Translations under genes and position numbers: made by a program | The notes under the pieces: generated by a model | Told to the model about the DNA's origin: nothing | Database searches by the model: none | Seen by the model: the letters and a program-made list of their open reading frames with translations, nothing else | Assembly: GCF_024347355.1 (NCBI RefSeq) | Contig: NZ_AP025466.1 | Location: 558,001 to 622,000 of the forward strand | Length of the DNA: 64,000 nt | Source: Vibrio chagasii | Lineage (GTDB): Bacteria; Pseudomonadota; Gammaproteobacteria; Enterobacterales; Vibrionaceae | Direction: 5' to 3' | Shown here: positions 19,732 through 28,918 of the stretch, piece after piece | Layout: each line of letters starts with the position of its first letter | Position numbering within the stretch: the first letter of the stretch is position 1

Positions 19732-20340
19732 CTATCCAACACGTGATAGCTTTAGAAGCTTTCTGAGGTCATGAACCATGCCTTTGGACTGCCCGACTAA
19801 CTGCGACGGTTCTGAGACACTTTTGTATTCCATAACGAGTTGCCCAAGGGGATCAATGATAACAATCGAAGCTGGTGCAAACTTAGTGCTCAACTGCTCC
19901 CCACCAGACAGAAATGACAAATCAGGTTTGTTAAATGCTCCTGGTAATGCATCCCCTTCAGAAACAAAAACCACAGCTGTCACTCGTTCTTTGTTCTTCC
20001 CTAGCGCTAAGTAGCTTTGGTTCAAGTAATGGAGTTGTTGTTCGCATAAGCTATCGCAGTCCGTTGGCGCAATGTAACCCACCAACCACCCTTCTCCTTC
20101 CATCGGCGTCGTCAGCCCAAAATCTTGTAGAGTCACTCTTGGCTCAACTAACTCCCCACTGTTTGTCACACCAGATGTGTACCAATTCTGCTCTAATACA
20201 GTTTTAGCAATAATGGCAGGTAAGGCGAAGACCAAGATCAACCCGATGAAGATAAGTCGACCACGTGAGCGGCGCTGTTTAAACGCAGCAAGATTAGCAT
20301 CGGTACTTTCCTTTTTAGTTTGTGTTTGAGACTTATCCAT
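19732..20340 (-). CDS. membrane-anchored thioredoxin-fold protein of the cytochrome oxidase cluster
   Basis: 202 residues. A basic N-terminus, one membrane anchor (about residues 30-48) and a periplasmic thioredoxin/SCO-like fold. The GYIAPTDCDSLCEQQL segment has two Cys spaced CxxxC as in SCO copper chaperones, where a third ligand is a distant His. Such a His is not obvious here, so copper binding is unproved. Genes of this type sit between SURF1 and ctaA in related clusters. A likely role is in assembling the CuA site, inferred from position and fold only. Confidence 0.72.
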   Translation of the reverse strand: MDKSQTQTKKESTDANLAAFKQRRSRGRLIFIGLILVFALPAIIAKTVLEQNWYTSGVTNSGELVEPRVTLQDFGLTTPMEGEGWLVGYIAPTDCDSLCEQQLHYLNQSYLALGKNKERVTAVVFVSEGDALPGAFNKPDLSFLSGGEQLSTKFAPASIVIIDPLGQLVMEYKSVSEPSQLVGQSKGMVHDLRKLLKLSRVG

Positions 20341-20399
20341 TTTGATTCCCTGTATTAGTCGCTGCCGATCACTAACCGTGTTTATGTCGTTACAAGCAT

Positions 20400-21209
20400 T
20401 TACTTCTTATTCATGTGACTATGTTTCTTCAAGTATCTGAACCCAATCAACAACATCAGCGAAAGCAATACTGCAGCCATCACAAACCATTGAAATGAGT
20501 AACCGAAGTGCTTCTCAGACTTCATCGCAGTCGGGCGCCATAGCATTTCATAAGGCCATGAATCTAAGCTCTGAGGTTGAAAAACGAACGGTAACACCTC
20601 TTGCCCTGTGTATTGTGATAACGCTTCTATGTTGATATTTTGAATCCTTTTCGGCGTCGTGTTTTCTAGCCCAAGTTCCTGACTTAACGGATTCACCGAA
20701 CGTGTGTACAAGCGACCAGACATCTCGATTGGTAGCGTGATCTTTCCTATTCCTGGTAGCTCTCTTCTGTCATTACTTGCTGCAACGAATCCAAGATCGA
20801 TCAAAAGCTGTTTTCTTCCATCTTGAGTTTGAACCTCGCCCAGCATGTAAATCACATACCCCACCGTTCCTTGATTGATTTGATTGTCCAGCAAGAGAAT
20901 TAAACCACTCGATTTCACTAATTCGACGTCAGCGTTCAAGCCATTTAAGGTCGAAGGGGGCACCGACTGCTGAGTTCCAACGCTTGCCTCTCGCCATTCA
21001 GTGAGCACTGCATCTAGTGGTTTAGAAGGTTGCACAGATCTCTGCGATAGCTGCTGCTCATAACGTAGTTTCTCGTTACCTCTGTCTAACTGCCATAAAC
21101 CCAACTTGATTAAAGTGCCGACTGAAACCAAAGTTAAAGCAACCGCAAACCAAAAACCTTTACTGCGGAACGTTCGTTCATCATGATTCAAACGGTTTGG
21201 AGTTATCAC
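20400..21209 (-). CDS. SURF1 family cytochrome oxidase assembly protein
   Basis: 269 residues from a GTG at 21209. Two membrane segments, one near the N terminus (KGFWFAVALTLVSVGTLIKLG) and one near the C terminus (WFVMAAVLLSLMLLIGF), bracket a large periplasmic domain, the SURF1 layout. It helps insert heme A into subunit I. The frame is open to an ATG at 21299, but that would overlap the opposite-strand DUF2909 gene. The GTG has AGGTGA seven bases upstream and fits the family length. The two start codons are then one base apart on opposite strands. The exact start is the uncertain part. Confidence 0.85.
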   Translation of the reverse strand: MITPNRLNHDERTFRSKGFWFAVALTLVSVGTLIKLGLWQLDRGNEKLRYEQQLSQRSVQPSKPLDAVLTEWREASVGTQQSVPPSTLNGLNADVELVKSSGLILLLDNQINQGTVGYVIYMLGEVQTQDGRKQLLIDLGFVAASNDRRELPGIGKITLPIEMSGRLYTRSVNPLSQELGLENTTPKRIQNINIEALSQYTGQEVLPFVFQPQSLDSWPYEMLWRPTAMKSEKHFGYSFQWFVMAAVLLSLMLLIGFRYLKKHSHMNKK

Positions 21210-21210
21210 T

Positions 21211-21441
21211 ATGGCGTCACCTACCTTTATCCTGTTATTCAAAGTTGTGTTAGTTGCCCTGCTATTTTTCATCGCATTCAACTTAATGAAAGGGCTCATT
21301 CAAATCGCTTCTAGCAAACACAATGGCAAAAAGCTGAGTCACTTCTTGGGGCGTCGAGTCATGTGGTCAGCCGTTGCTGTGTTACTGCTATTGCTTGCTT
21401 TAGGGTCAGGAGTGATAACTCCCAACCCTCGTCCTTATTAA
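21211..21441 (+). CDS. DUF2909 family small membrane protein
   Basis: 76 residues with two transmembrane helices (about 8-28 and 48-66), the DUF2909 twin-helix pattern. The gene lies on the plus strand inside a minus-strand oxidase operon, between ctaE and SURF1. GGAG is eight bases before the ATG. The same family is found at this place in cytochrome oxidase clusters of other gammaproteobacteria. Its role is unknown, probably linked to oxidase assembly. If transcribed, its message is antisense to the ctaE-SURF1 intergenic stretch. Confidence 0.82.
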   Translation: MASPTFILLFKVVLVALLFFIAFNLMKGLIQIASSKHNGKKLSHFLGRRVMWSAVAVLLLLLALGSGVITPNPRPY

Positions 21442-21463
21442 GCCCTTTAGCTCTGTCGCTTCG

Positions 21464-22348
21464 CTAAAGTACGTATACAAACACGAATAATCCTAACCAC
21501 ACCACATCAACAAAGTGCCAATACCAACTGCCGGCTTGGAATGCAAAATGGTCTTTGGGTGTAAAATGATCTTTGGCAACCCTAGCCAACAGCACGATTA
21601 AAAAGATCGTCCCTAAGCAGACATGTAAACCATGGAAACCCGTCAGTAAGAAGAAGGTGTTGCCATAGATTCCCGATTGAAGAGTAAGGCCCATATCTTG
21701 ATAAGCATGGATATACTCTTCAACTTGGAAAAATAGGAAGAACCCAGCCAGAACGATGGTGATCTCTAACCAAACGATTAATGCCATGCGCTTGTTTTGT
21801 TCGAGGCTTAGATGGGCCATATGCAGCGTGATGGACGAAAGCAATAGGATAATGGTGTTTTTGAGTGGAATTCCTTGCCATGGCATAGCTTGTGTTGTTA
21901 CGCCATCCGGTGTCGTAGTCAGCGGCCACATTGATTGGAACATTGGCCACAATACTTCATGAGTCATTTCATTGTTGCCCGCCCCGCCAATCCATGGGAC
22001 AGAAATCATACGAGCGTAGAACAGCGCGCCAAAGAAAGCACCGAAGAACATGATTTCAGAAAAGATGAACCAACTCATGCCTTGCCTGAAAGAGCGGGAT
22101 ATTTGCTCAGAATAGAGGCCGCTCAAGGATTCTGTAATCACGTTGCTAAACCAACCCGCAAGCATGTAAAGCAACACCGCAAACCCGACGAACAACACAG
22201 CCTTACCGAACACACCGCCAGCGGCATCAGTGCCCATGTTTTGCACGGTTAACCCTGCTCCAACCGCAACAAGAAATAGCGCAACGGCACCGACTAATGG
22301 CCAATGGCTTTGATGTGGAACGAAATAAACTTCCTTTTTAGAACTCAT
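21464..22348 (-). CDS. ctaE: cytochrome c oxidase subunit III
   Basis: 294 residues with seven predicted membrane helices, the normal subunit III size. Motifs: the FFGALFYAR helix, the HMAHLSLEQ helix and the C-terminal GSWYWHFVDVVWLGLFV. The subunit supports proton uptake and stability of the heme-copper oxidase. It lies between the Cox11 gene and SURF1 and is convergent with the opposite-strand DUF2909 gene (22 bases). Confidence 0.95.
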   Translation of the reverse strand: MSSKKEVYFVPHQSHWPLVGAVALFLVAVGAGLTVQNMGTDAAGGVFGKAVLFVGFAVLLYMLAGWFSNVITESLSGLYSEQISRSFRQGMSWFIFSEIMFFGAFFGALFYARMISVPWIGGAGNNEMTHEVLWPMFQSMWPLTTTPDGVTTQAMPWQGIPLKNTIILLLSSITLHMAHLSLEQNKRMALIVWLEITIVLAGFFLFFQVEEYIHAYQDMGLTLQSGIYGNTFFLLTGFHGLHVCLGTIFLIVLLARVAKDHFTPKDHFAFQAGSWYWHFVDVVWLGLFVFVYVL

Positions 22349-22377
22349 CGCTCAACTCCTTTTGTTGATTCTGGTTC

Positions 22378-23001
22378 CTAGTTACTCGCGATTACATTAG
22401 GCTCGGCACTACTTGATTCCCCGACCACCTCATTCGTAATGTTAAATAGCGTATAAGAGAGCGTCAGTGTGTGAATCGATTCTGGAATATCTGGCTCTAT
22501 GTAAAATATCAAACCCATTTCAGCGCTTTTATGCCCCTCTAATGGCTGCTGGTTAAAGCAGAAGCATTCCATCTTATTAAAGTAAGTCGCCCCCATCCCT
22601 GGAGATACTGAAGGCACAGCCTGCCCCACTAGAGAGTTTCCTGATAAATTTTTGGCGATGTAATTCGTTTGAATTACCTCACCAGGGTGAACCTCTAACA
22701 CACGATCTTCAGGAACGAACTGCCAGGGCATATCAGGTTTGATGTGCGACATAAACTCCACACGAACTGTGCGAGAATAATCTGGCTGCATCCCACGTGG
22801 CTGTACCGCAGACACGGTATTAGTTTTGCCGTTGATTCCCAAAGCCTCGCACATCACATCGTAGAGTGGCACCAAAGCAAAACCGAAGCCAAACATCGCT
22901 ACCACACTCAATACCAAGTAACCCGTTAGCTTTTTAGTTGATCGCTTCTTGGTTGACCGCTTTGGTTGGTTTTTATCTAGTTCGCTTTGCTTATCACTCA
23001 T
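22378..23001 (-). CDS. ctaG: cytochrome c oxidase assembly protein CtaG/Cox11
   Basis: 207 residues. One N-terminal membrane anchor (about residues 25-45) and a periplasmic copper-binding domain with the family motif ECFCFNQQPLEG, whose paired Cys bind Cu(I), and the DYSRTVRVEF segment. Cox11 delivers copper to the CuB site of subunit I. It is located between the subunit I and subunit III genes, 11 bases from ctaD. Confidence 0.95.
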   Translation of the reverse strand: MSDKQSELDKNQPKRSTKKRSTKKLTGYLVLSVVAMFGFGFALVPLYDVMCEALGINGKTNTVSAVQPRGMQPDYSRTVRVEFMSHIKPDMPWQFVPEDRVLEVHPGEVIQTNYIAKNLSGNSLVGQAVPSVSPGMGATYFNKMECFCFNQQPLEGHKSAEMGLIFYIEPDIPESIHTLTLSYTLFNITNEVVGESSSAEPNVIASN

Positions 23002-23012
23002 AGCCCATCTCC

Positions 23013-24674
23013 CTAATCGACTTTAGGCGGATGAGTAAAAGTATGATGAGGCGCAGGGCTTGGTACCGTCCACTCTAACCCTTCAGCACGTTCCCATGGC
23101 TTGCTTGGTGCTAGCTCGCCGCCTTTCACACACTTGATAACTAGCCACAAAAAGATGAGTTGCGATAAACCAAAGGCGAAGCCCCCTATCGACACCACTT
23201 GGTTAACGTCAGCGAACTGGATAGCGTAGTCTGGAATACGACGTGGCATCCCCGCTAAACCTAGGAAATGCATAGGGAAGAAAAGAACATTCACTGAGAT
23301 TACTGACGTCCAGAAATGCCATAGACTGAGCTTGTGGTCGTACATATGACCAGTCCATTTAGGTAACCAATAATAAGCGGCGGCCATTATCGAGAACACG
23401 GCACCAGTCACCAGAACGTAGTGGAAGTGAGCCACTACAAAATAGGTGTCGTGGTATTGGAAATCTGCAGGAACAATGGCGAGCATCAATCCAGACAAGC
23501 CACCTATCGTGAACAGAACGATAAAGGCAATGGTGAACAGCATTGGGGTTTCGAAAGTCAATGCGCCTCGCCACATGGTTGCGACCCAGTTAAAGACTTT
23601 CACGCCTGTCGGCACAGCAATCAACATGGTGCAATACATGAAGAACAGCTCTGCAAAGACGGGCATCCCCGTGGTGAACATATGGTGTGCCCAAACTAAG
23701 AAGGACAAGATTGCGATACTACAGGTCGCGTACACCATTGAGTGATAACCGAACAAACGCTTGCCACTAAATGCAGGGATAATTGCTGAAACAATACCAA
23801 AGGATGGCAAAATCATGATGTAAACTTCAGGGTGCCCAAAGAACCAAAATATGTGCTGGAACATGACGGGGTCACCGCCACCGGCCGCATCGAAGAAGCT
23901 CGTCCCAAAGTATTTGTCGGTCAACACCATGGTCACGGCCCCTGCGAGAACTGGCATTACGGCTATCAGCAAGAAAGCGGTAATTAACCAAGTCCAAACA
24001 AACATTGGCAATTTAAACCAAGTCATACCCGGAGCTCTCATGTTCACGATAGTCACGATAACGTTGATCGCGCCCATGATTGAGCTAATACCCATGATGT
24101 GAACAGAGAATACAAACAAAGCTGTGCTATCTGGGCCATACGTCGTTGAGAGCGGTGCGTAGAATGTCCAACCAAAGCTAGGACCGCCCCCTTCAGTAAA
24201 CAAAGATCCAATCAAGATTAGGAAGGCGAAAGGTAGAATCCAGAAACTGAGGTTGTTCATTCGAGGTAACGCCATATCTGGAGCGCCGATCATCATAGGG
24301 ATCATCCAGTTGGCGAGCCCTGTGAATGCAGGCATTACCGCGCCAAATACCATGATCAAGCCATGGACTGTGGTCATCTGGTTGAAGAAATCAGGCTCAA
24401 CAAGCTGCAGACCCGGTTGGAATAGCTCCGCACGGATCACCATCGCCATCGCACCGCCAGTTAGGAACATGGCGAAACTGAACCACAGATATAGCGTACC
24501 TATGTCTTTATGATTGGTTGAATACAGCCAACGCGCCCATCCTTTAGGAGCGGCATGGGAATCGTGATCGTCCGAAGGTAAGTCATGGCTGTCTAAGGTA
24601 CCATCTAAAGTATGACTTAGAGCCTGGTCTTCTGCAGGCGCCGATTTCACCGGCTTTTCGATTGGTGAACTCAT
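23013..24674 (-). CDS. ctaD: cytochrome c oxidase subunit I
   Basis: 553 residues, twelve membrane helices. Heme and copper ligands are visible: TTVHGLIM (low-spin heme), GHPEVYIMILPSFG (CuB His and cross-linked Tyr), WAHHMF (CuB) and VVAHFHYVL (both hemes). The helix with the GHPEVY motif shows a type A heme-copper oxidase. The N terminus has an extra hydrophilic stretch of about 40 residues before the first helix. Its ATG overlaps the ctaC stop by four bases (ATGA). It catalyses O2 reduction coupled to proton pumping. Confidence 0.97.
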   Translation of the reverse strand: MSSPIEKPVKSAPAEDQALSHTLDGTLDSHDLPSDDHDSHAAPKGWARWLYSTNHKDIGTLYLWFSFAMFLTGGAMAMVIRAELFQPGLQLVEPDFFNQMTTVHGLIMVFGAVMPAFTGLANWMIPMMIGAPDMALPRMNNLSFWILPFAFLILIGSLFTEGGGPSFGWTFYAPLSTTYGPDSTALFVFSVHIMGISSIMGAINVIVTIVNMRAPGMTWFKLPMFVWTWLITAFLLIAVMPVLAGAVTMVLTDKYFGTSFFDAAGGGDPVMFQHIFWFFGHPEVYIMILPSFGIVSAIIPAFSGKRLFGYHSMVYATCSIAILSFLVWAHHMFTTGMPVFAELFFMYCTMLIAVPTGVKVFNWVATMWRGALTFETPMLFTIAFIVLFTIGGLSGLMLAIVPADFQYHDTYFVVAHFHYVLVTGAVFSIMAAAYYWLPKWTGHMYDHKLSLWHFWTSVISVNVLFFPMHFLGLAGMPRRIPDYAIQFADVNQVVSIGGFAFGLSQLIFLWLVIKCVKGGELAPSKPWERAEGLEWTVPSPAPHHTFTHPPKVD

Positions 24675-25873
24675 AGCTGCTCCTTAGCATCACTTTGTGC
24701 TTCATCCGCAGAGCCTTCCGCTCCACCCGACTGTTTAACCTTATAGGCATTAACATCTGAAGCTTGAACCACATCGCCAGTGTCATTCCCCCAAGCATTT
24801 CGTTGGTAGGTCACGACTGCTGCAATCTCTTTCTCAGTCAACTGATTGTCGAAGGCTTGCATTGCCGTGCCTCCTCGACCGTAAACAATAGTGTCGATAT
24901 GAACATCTACATCTCCAAGAGCAACTGGGCTACCTTTGATAGCAGGAAACGCTCCGGGTATACCTTCACCGTTTGCTTGATGACATACGGCACATCGAGT
25001 TTTGTATACCTCTTCACCTATGGTGTTCAACTCTTCCAAAGAAAGTGACGCGTCTAACGCATCTTGAGCCGCTTGTTGTGCGGCAATCGTTAGCTCTTTC
25101 TGTTCTGCTAACCATGCGTCAAACTCATCTTCTGCCATGGCATGCACTACTATCGGCATGAAGCCGTGAGCACGACCACAAAGCTCTGCACACTGTCCTC
25201 GGTAAACGCCTGGTTCATCAATTTTTGTCCAAGCTTCGTTAATGAAACCCGGAATGGTATCTTTTTTAACGGCAAAGGCCGGAACCCACCAAGAGTGAAT
25301 CACATCATCTGAAGTCATCAAGAAGCGAACTTTTCGATCGACAGGAAGGACGAGTGGTTTATCAACCTCTAGCAAGTAATGAGCGCCTTTCACTTCAATG
25401 CCTTCGATTTCTTTATCACTGGTTGCCAGCAAGCTGAAGAATTCAACATCTTCGCCAAAATAACTGTAATGCCATTTCCATTGTGAGCCAGTAATTTTAA
25501 CTGTGAGTTCAGATTGGGAGGTGTCTTCCATCGCTATCAAGGTTTTAGTAGCGGGAATCGCCATTGCGATAAGAATAATGATGGGGATAATGGTCCAGAG
25601 AATTTCGACTTTGGTACTTTCATGAAAGTGAGCGGCCACCGCGCCCTTCGACTTTCGGTGCCTTAGAATCGAATAAAACATCACCCCGAACACAACGAAG
25701 GCGATTGCACAGCAGATGTAGAAGATCAACATGTGAAGTTCATACACTTGACCACTGATCTCTGTTACACCTTGTGTCATGTTATATTCGCTACTCGCAT
25801 TCACCCACGGCGAAATCGACAGCACAACAAAACTGTTCAAAAGCCACGCTAGCCTAACCAGTAATCTTTTCAA
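24671..25873 (-). CDS. ctaC: cytochrome c oxidase subunit II with fused cytochrome c domain (caa3 type)
   Basis: 400 residues. Signal peptide, two helices (about 45-65 and 90-110), a CuA cupredoxin domain ending in RGQCAELCGRAHGFM, and a C-terminal cytochrome c domain with CAVCH (about residue 305). The fused c domain defines a caa3-type oxidase. The start is a TTG at 25871-25873 supported by AGGAG seven bases upstream; no ATG is available before the signal peptide. It is the first gene of the oxidase operon, so the promoter lies in 25874-26250. This oxidase is in addition to the cbb3 type that vibrios normally carry. Confidence 0.93.
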   Translation of the reverse strand: MKRLLVRLAWLLNSFVVLSISPWVNASSEYNMTQGVTEISGQVYELHMLIFYICCAIAFVVFGVMFYSILRHRKSKGAVAAHFHESTKVEILWTIIPIIILIAMAIPATKTLIAMEDTSQSELTVKITGSQWKWHYSYFGEDVEFFSLLATSDKEIEGIEVKGAHYLLEVDKPLVLPVDRKVRFLMTSDDVIHSWWVPAFAVKKDTIPGFINEAWTKIDEPGVYRGQCAELCGRAHGFMPIVVHAMAEDEFDAWLAEQKELTIAAQQAAQDALDASLSLEELNTIGEEVYKTRCAVCHQANGEGIPGAFPAIKGSPVALGDVDVHIDTIVYGRGGTAMQAFDNQLTEKEIAAVVTYQRNAWGNDTGDVVQASDVNAYKVKQSGGAEGSADEAQSDAKEQL

Positions 25874-26252
25874 AAGATCTCTCCTTATCCTTCCTAATTG
25901 GATACATGCGACCTAAATGTCGTTGCGAACACAACAGCACTCATTGCTGTACCGGCTTCGCATGAAAAGGCTGAATCTCAATCTACTACTCTCGTGAGCA
26001 CAGCCTATAACGGGCTGCTAGATCCTCTTAACTTACCGACTTATACGTCTATCAAAGTCTGGAGGTTTCAACGAAAGATTCAAAAACGGCGAAATTGTTC
26101 AATTTTGTTATATTTATGTAAAAGGCTAGTTAGTGATATCCAATTGTTCAAGGTAAGTTTACTTACAAAATAGTCAATTATTTAGAATGGCTTAGCCCAC
26201 TTGTCTTTGTCGTTGGAATTTATTTTTAATCGAGTTTTACGATTGCTTTCAT
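25874..26252. other. intergenic region between ctaC and the hexose-phosphate mutase
   Basis: No convincing gene in 380 bases. The open frame 25898-26173 has low complexity and no family match. It must hold the oxidase operon promoter (minus strand). No clear regulator site was recognised in it. The Fur-type site begins right after, at 26253. Confidence 0.45.
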
Positions 26253-26271
26253 GGAAATGATAATCAATATC
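26253..26271. promoter_or_regulatory. Fur-box-like site
   Basis: GGAAATGATAATCAATATC matches the 19-base Fur consensus (GATAATGATAATCATTATC) at 16 of 19 positions, with an intact central ATGATAATCA. It is 54-72 bases upstream of the mutase start, where it would cover its promoter. Confidence 0.6.
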
Positions 26272-26324
26272 ACTTAAATTAATCCCAACAGTAAGTCATA
26301 CCGACATAAAAAGGTTCAGTGATT

Positions 26325-28031
26325 ATGCAAGATGCTATGAATTGGTTAGCGAGAGACCCAGATCCAAGAACTCGTGAAGAGCTACAACACCTCATTGATG
26401 AGGGAATGCACGACGAATTGAAAGACCGCTTTACGCAGCGATTAGAATTCGGAACAGCGGGTCTTCGAGGTAAAGTAGGATGTGGCCCAAACAGAATGAA
26501 CCGCTTAGTCATTCAAGAAACCGCGACTGGGCTTGGTCACTATCTAATTGAACATGTAGCAAACGCGACCATGAGAGGTGTCGTTGTGGGCTATGATGGC
26601 CGATTAGATTCAAAGCAATTCGCGATTGATACCGCTTCAGTACTGACGGCTTTAGGCATCAAGGTTTATCTAACATCGAATGTAGCTGCGACCCCTATCG
26701 TTGCTTTTGGTATCGAGCATTTCAACGCAGCAGCGGCCGTTGTGGTGACAGCTAGCCACAACCCACCTGAATATAACGGCTTCAAGGTATACTGGGAAAA
26801 TGGCGCACAAATTATACCGCCTCATGATGCAGGTATTGCCGCTGAAATTGACTCCGCAGCGACTAAGCCTATCCCTTTGATGAGCCTCAGTGATGCGGAA
26901 ACGCAAGGCAAGTTAGTGTGGCTCACCGAGGGTTACTATCAAACCTACCGCGCTGCGATCAACAAAAGCCCATTTGTAAAGAACGATATAGAGTCTGCTA
27001 ATACCACCATCGCTTATACAGCAATGCATGGGGTGGGCGCACAGATGGCAGAAGATCTTCTGCACGACTCGGGTTTCCATAAGGTATTCAGCGTTGCAGA
27101 GCAAAGAGAACCTGATGGCCACTTCCCAACGGTGAATTTCCCTAACCCAGAAGAAAAAGGGGCAATGGATCTTGTGGTTAATCTAGCAAAAAGCGTCGAT
27201 GCAGATATTGCTTGTGCTAATGACCCTGATGCGGACCGATTTGCGGTTGCAGTAAGAACAGATGACGGCTCATACAAAATGCTGACTGGCGATCAGGTCG
27301 GTGTGCTATTCGCGCATTACTTGTTATCAAAACCTCACACCAAAAATCAATTGGTGGGTAACAGTATCGTATCGTCTACCCTCCTTGAGAAAGTCGCTAA
27401 TTCTCACGGTGCTACCTACTTCCAAACGCTAACAGGGTTTAAGTGGCTAGCTAACATTGGCATGCAGTTGGAAGATGAACAAGACGAATTCCTATTCGCC
27501 TATGAAGAGGCGCTAGGCTACACGATTGGAACTCAAGTCCGCGATAAAGATGGTTTGTCAGCCATTGTCGTTTTCGCACAACTGGTCGAGGAGCTAAAAT
27601 CTCAAGGTCGAACAGTATGGGATCTTCTGGCTCAGATTTCCTTTGAACATGGTGTTCATACCAATGCGCAGCGTAGTATCGCGCTGGACCCAGATTCACC
27701 TTCAATTGGCTCTAAGCTTCGCGCAGCACAACCAAAAACAATCAATGGCATTGCGATATCTGTGATTGAAGATCTTCACTCTTCGCTACGCTTCATTACT
27801 GGTGGTGCAACAGAGGCGATAAACCTCCCTGCGAGTGACGTACTCATCTATCATCTCGAAGATGGTTCTCGCATTATCGTCCGCCCATCGGGCACAGAGC
27901 CAAAGGTTAAGGTTTATTACGAAACCGTGACAAAATTTGAGGGGACAGAAACCTATGACGACACTCGTCAGCGAGGTGAAGAATATATGGATAAGCTCAT
28001 CGAACAACACCAGAAAGAGCTGAACTCTTAA
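26325..28031 (+). CDS. phosphoglucomutase/phosphomannomutase family protein
   Basis: 568 residues from the ATG at 26325 (a GTG at 26319 is the alternative; AAGG is upstream of both). Long-form alpha-D-phosphohexomutase with the catalytic TASHNPPEYNGFK loop (Ser about 145), metal loop NDPDADRFAVA, sugar loop FAYEEALGY and phosphate loop RPSGTEPKVK. The sugar loop EEALG is that of the PGM2-like group, which also acts on pentose phosphates in other organisms. The exact substrate cannot be read from the sequence. It is a single gene with a terminator. A Fur-like site precedes it, which is not usual for this family. Confidence 0.9.
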   Translation: MQDAMNWLARDPDPRTREELQHLIDEGMHDELKDRFTQRLEFGTAGLRGKVGCGPNRMNRLVIQETATGLGHYLIEHVANATMRGVVVGYDGRLDSKQFAIDTASVLTALGIKVYLTSNVAATPIVAFGIEHFNAAAAVVVTASHNPPEYNGFKVYWENGAQIIPPHDAGIAAEIDSAATKPIPLMSLSDAETQGKLVWLTEGYYQTYRAAINKSPFVKNDIESANTTIAYTAMHGVGAQMAEDLLHDSGFHKVFSVAEQREPDGHFPTVNFPNPEEKGAMDLVVNLAKSVDADIACANDPDADRFAVAVRTDDGSYKMLTGDQVGVLFAHYLLSKPHTKNQLVGNSIVSSTLLEKVANSHGATYFQTLTGFKWLANIGMQLEDEQDEFLFAYEEALGYTIGTQVRDKDGLSAIVVFAQLVEELKSQGRTVWDLLAQISFEHGVHTNAQRSIALDPDSPSIGSKLRAAQPKTINGIAISVIEDLHSSLRFITGGATEAINLPASDVLIYHLEDGSRIIVRPSGTEPKVKVYYETVTKFEGTETYDDTRQRGEEYMDKLIEQHQKELNS

Positions 28032-28065
28032 CGGATTAACGCATTAAGAATGCATCAGTTAAATT

Positions 28066-28094
28066 AAAAATGGACGCTCTAAGCGTCCATTTTT
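28066..28094. terminator. bidirectional terminator after the hexose-phosphate mutase
   Basis: AAAAATGGACGCT pairs with AGCGTCCATTTTT around a 3-base loop; works for both the mutase and the convergent LysE gene. Confidence 0.9.
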
Positions 28095-28135
28095 CTTTAA
28101 ACATCTGGTTGCGGATAATCGCGTTTGGTTGTTAC

Positions 28136-28780
28136 TTATGAAGTGAAGAAAGAAGACAGCATCCAAACCGCTAATACAACAAATACGCCACCCATCACTT
28201 TCTGTTGATAGGTACGAAACTTAGCATTTTCTACCAGTGACTTACCGATGGTACCTACCAGAGCTACAAGCAAGAAGTTGAACGTTAAGCCTAACACATT
28301 GAGTAATAAGCCTAGCACCAACATCTGTTCGCCCGATGTCGCCTCAATATTTGTCGACACGAACTGAGGTAAAAACATCACAAAGAATACCAAGGCTTTA
28401 GGATTCAGCAGGTTACTGATCAGCGCTCTTTGGTAGTAAGCCTTTGCAGCGAAATTATCAGTCAGTTCAGGCGCATTGCCCTGCTCTGTTCGCAGGCAGT
28501 CCCACCCCATTTTTAGCAAGTATGTACCACCTAATAGGTGGAGAGCATTCAAAGCAACAGGGCTCATTGCAATTAATGCAGATACGCCCATCGCCGCTAA
28601 AACAGTAAGAATGATGCCTGAAGTCGCGTTACCTAAGCTCGCAAAGACACCAACCTTGCGACCATAACTCATGCTTGAGCTAGCAATCAGCAACATATCA
28701 GGACCAGGTAAAAGGAGAAGAGCGACGACGGCAGTCAAGTAAACAGGCAGAATGGTTAAATCGATCATAGGGTTTAGCAT
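28136..28780 (-). CDS. LysE family amino-acid exporter
   Basis: 214 residues with six hydrophobic segments. The family signature LLPGPDMLLIASSSMSYGRKVG is at residues 23-45 and LLNPKALVFFVMFLPQF in the fourth helix. The family (LysE/RhtB) exports amino acids or related metabolites out of the cytosol; the substrate is unknown. Start codons at 28780 and 28768 (MIDLTILP) are both possible. The gene is alone. A second LysE-type gene lies at 51839. Confidence 0.88.
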   Translation of the reverse strand: MLNPMIDLTILPVYLTAVVALLLLPGPDMLLIASSSMSYGRKVGVFASLGNATSGIILTVLAAMGVSALIAMSPVALNALHLLGGTYLLKMGWDCLRTEQGNAPELTDNFAAKAYYQRALISNLLNPKALVFFVMFLPQFVSTNIEATSGEQMLVLGLLLNVLGLTFNFLLVALVGTIGKSLVENAKFRTYQQKVMGGVFVVLAVWMLSSFFTS

Positions 28781-28918
28781 TGATAAAAATGGAGACGGAT
28801 TTTATATCAATTACCAACACCCTTCCAGATGCAATTAGTTGTACCATAGCTAAAATTTCGAATTAAAAACTAACATCATAAAATTAGCCAAAATTATTAA
28901 CTAAATAGACAACTTTAG

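Noticed and set aside
23421..24513. Several plus-strand frames opposite ctaD
   Set aside because: They are mirror images of a highly conserved coding sequence and have no start signals.
25898..26173. Open frame of 91 residues between ctaC and the mutase
   Set aside because: No recognisable domain, no ribosome site and AT-rich promoter-like sequence.
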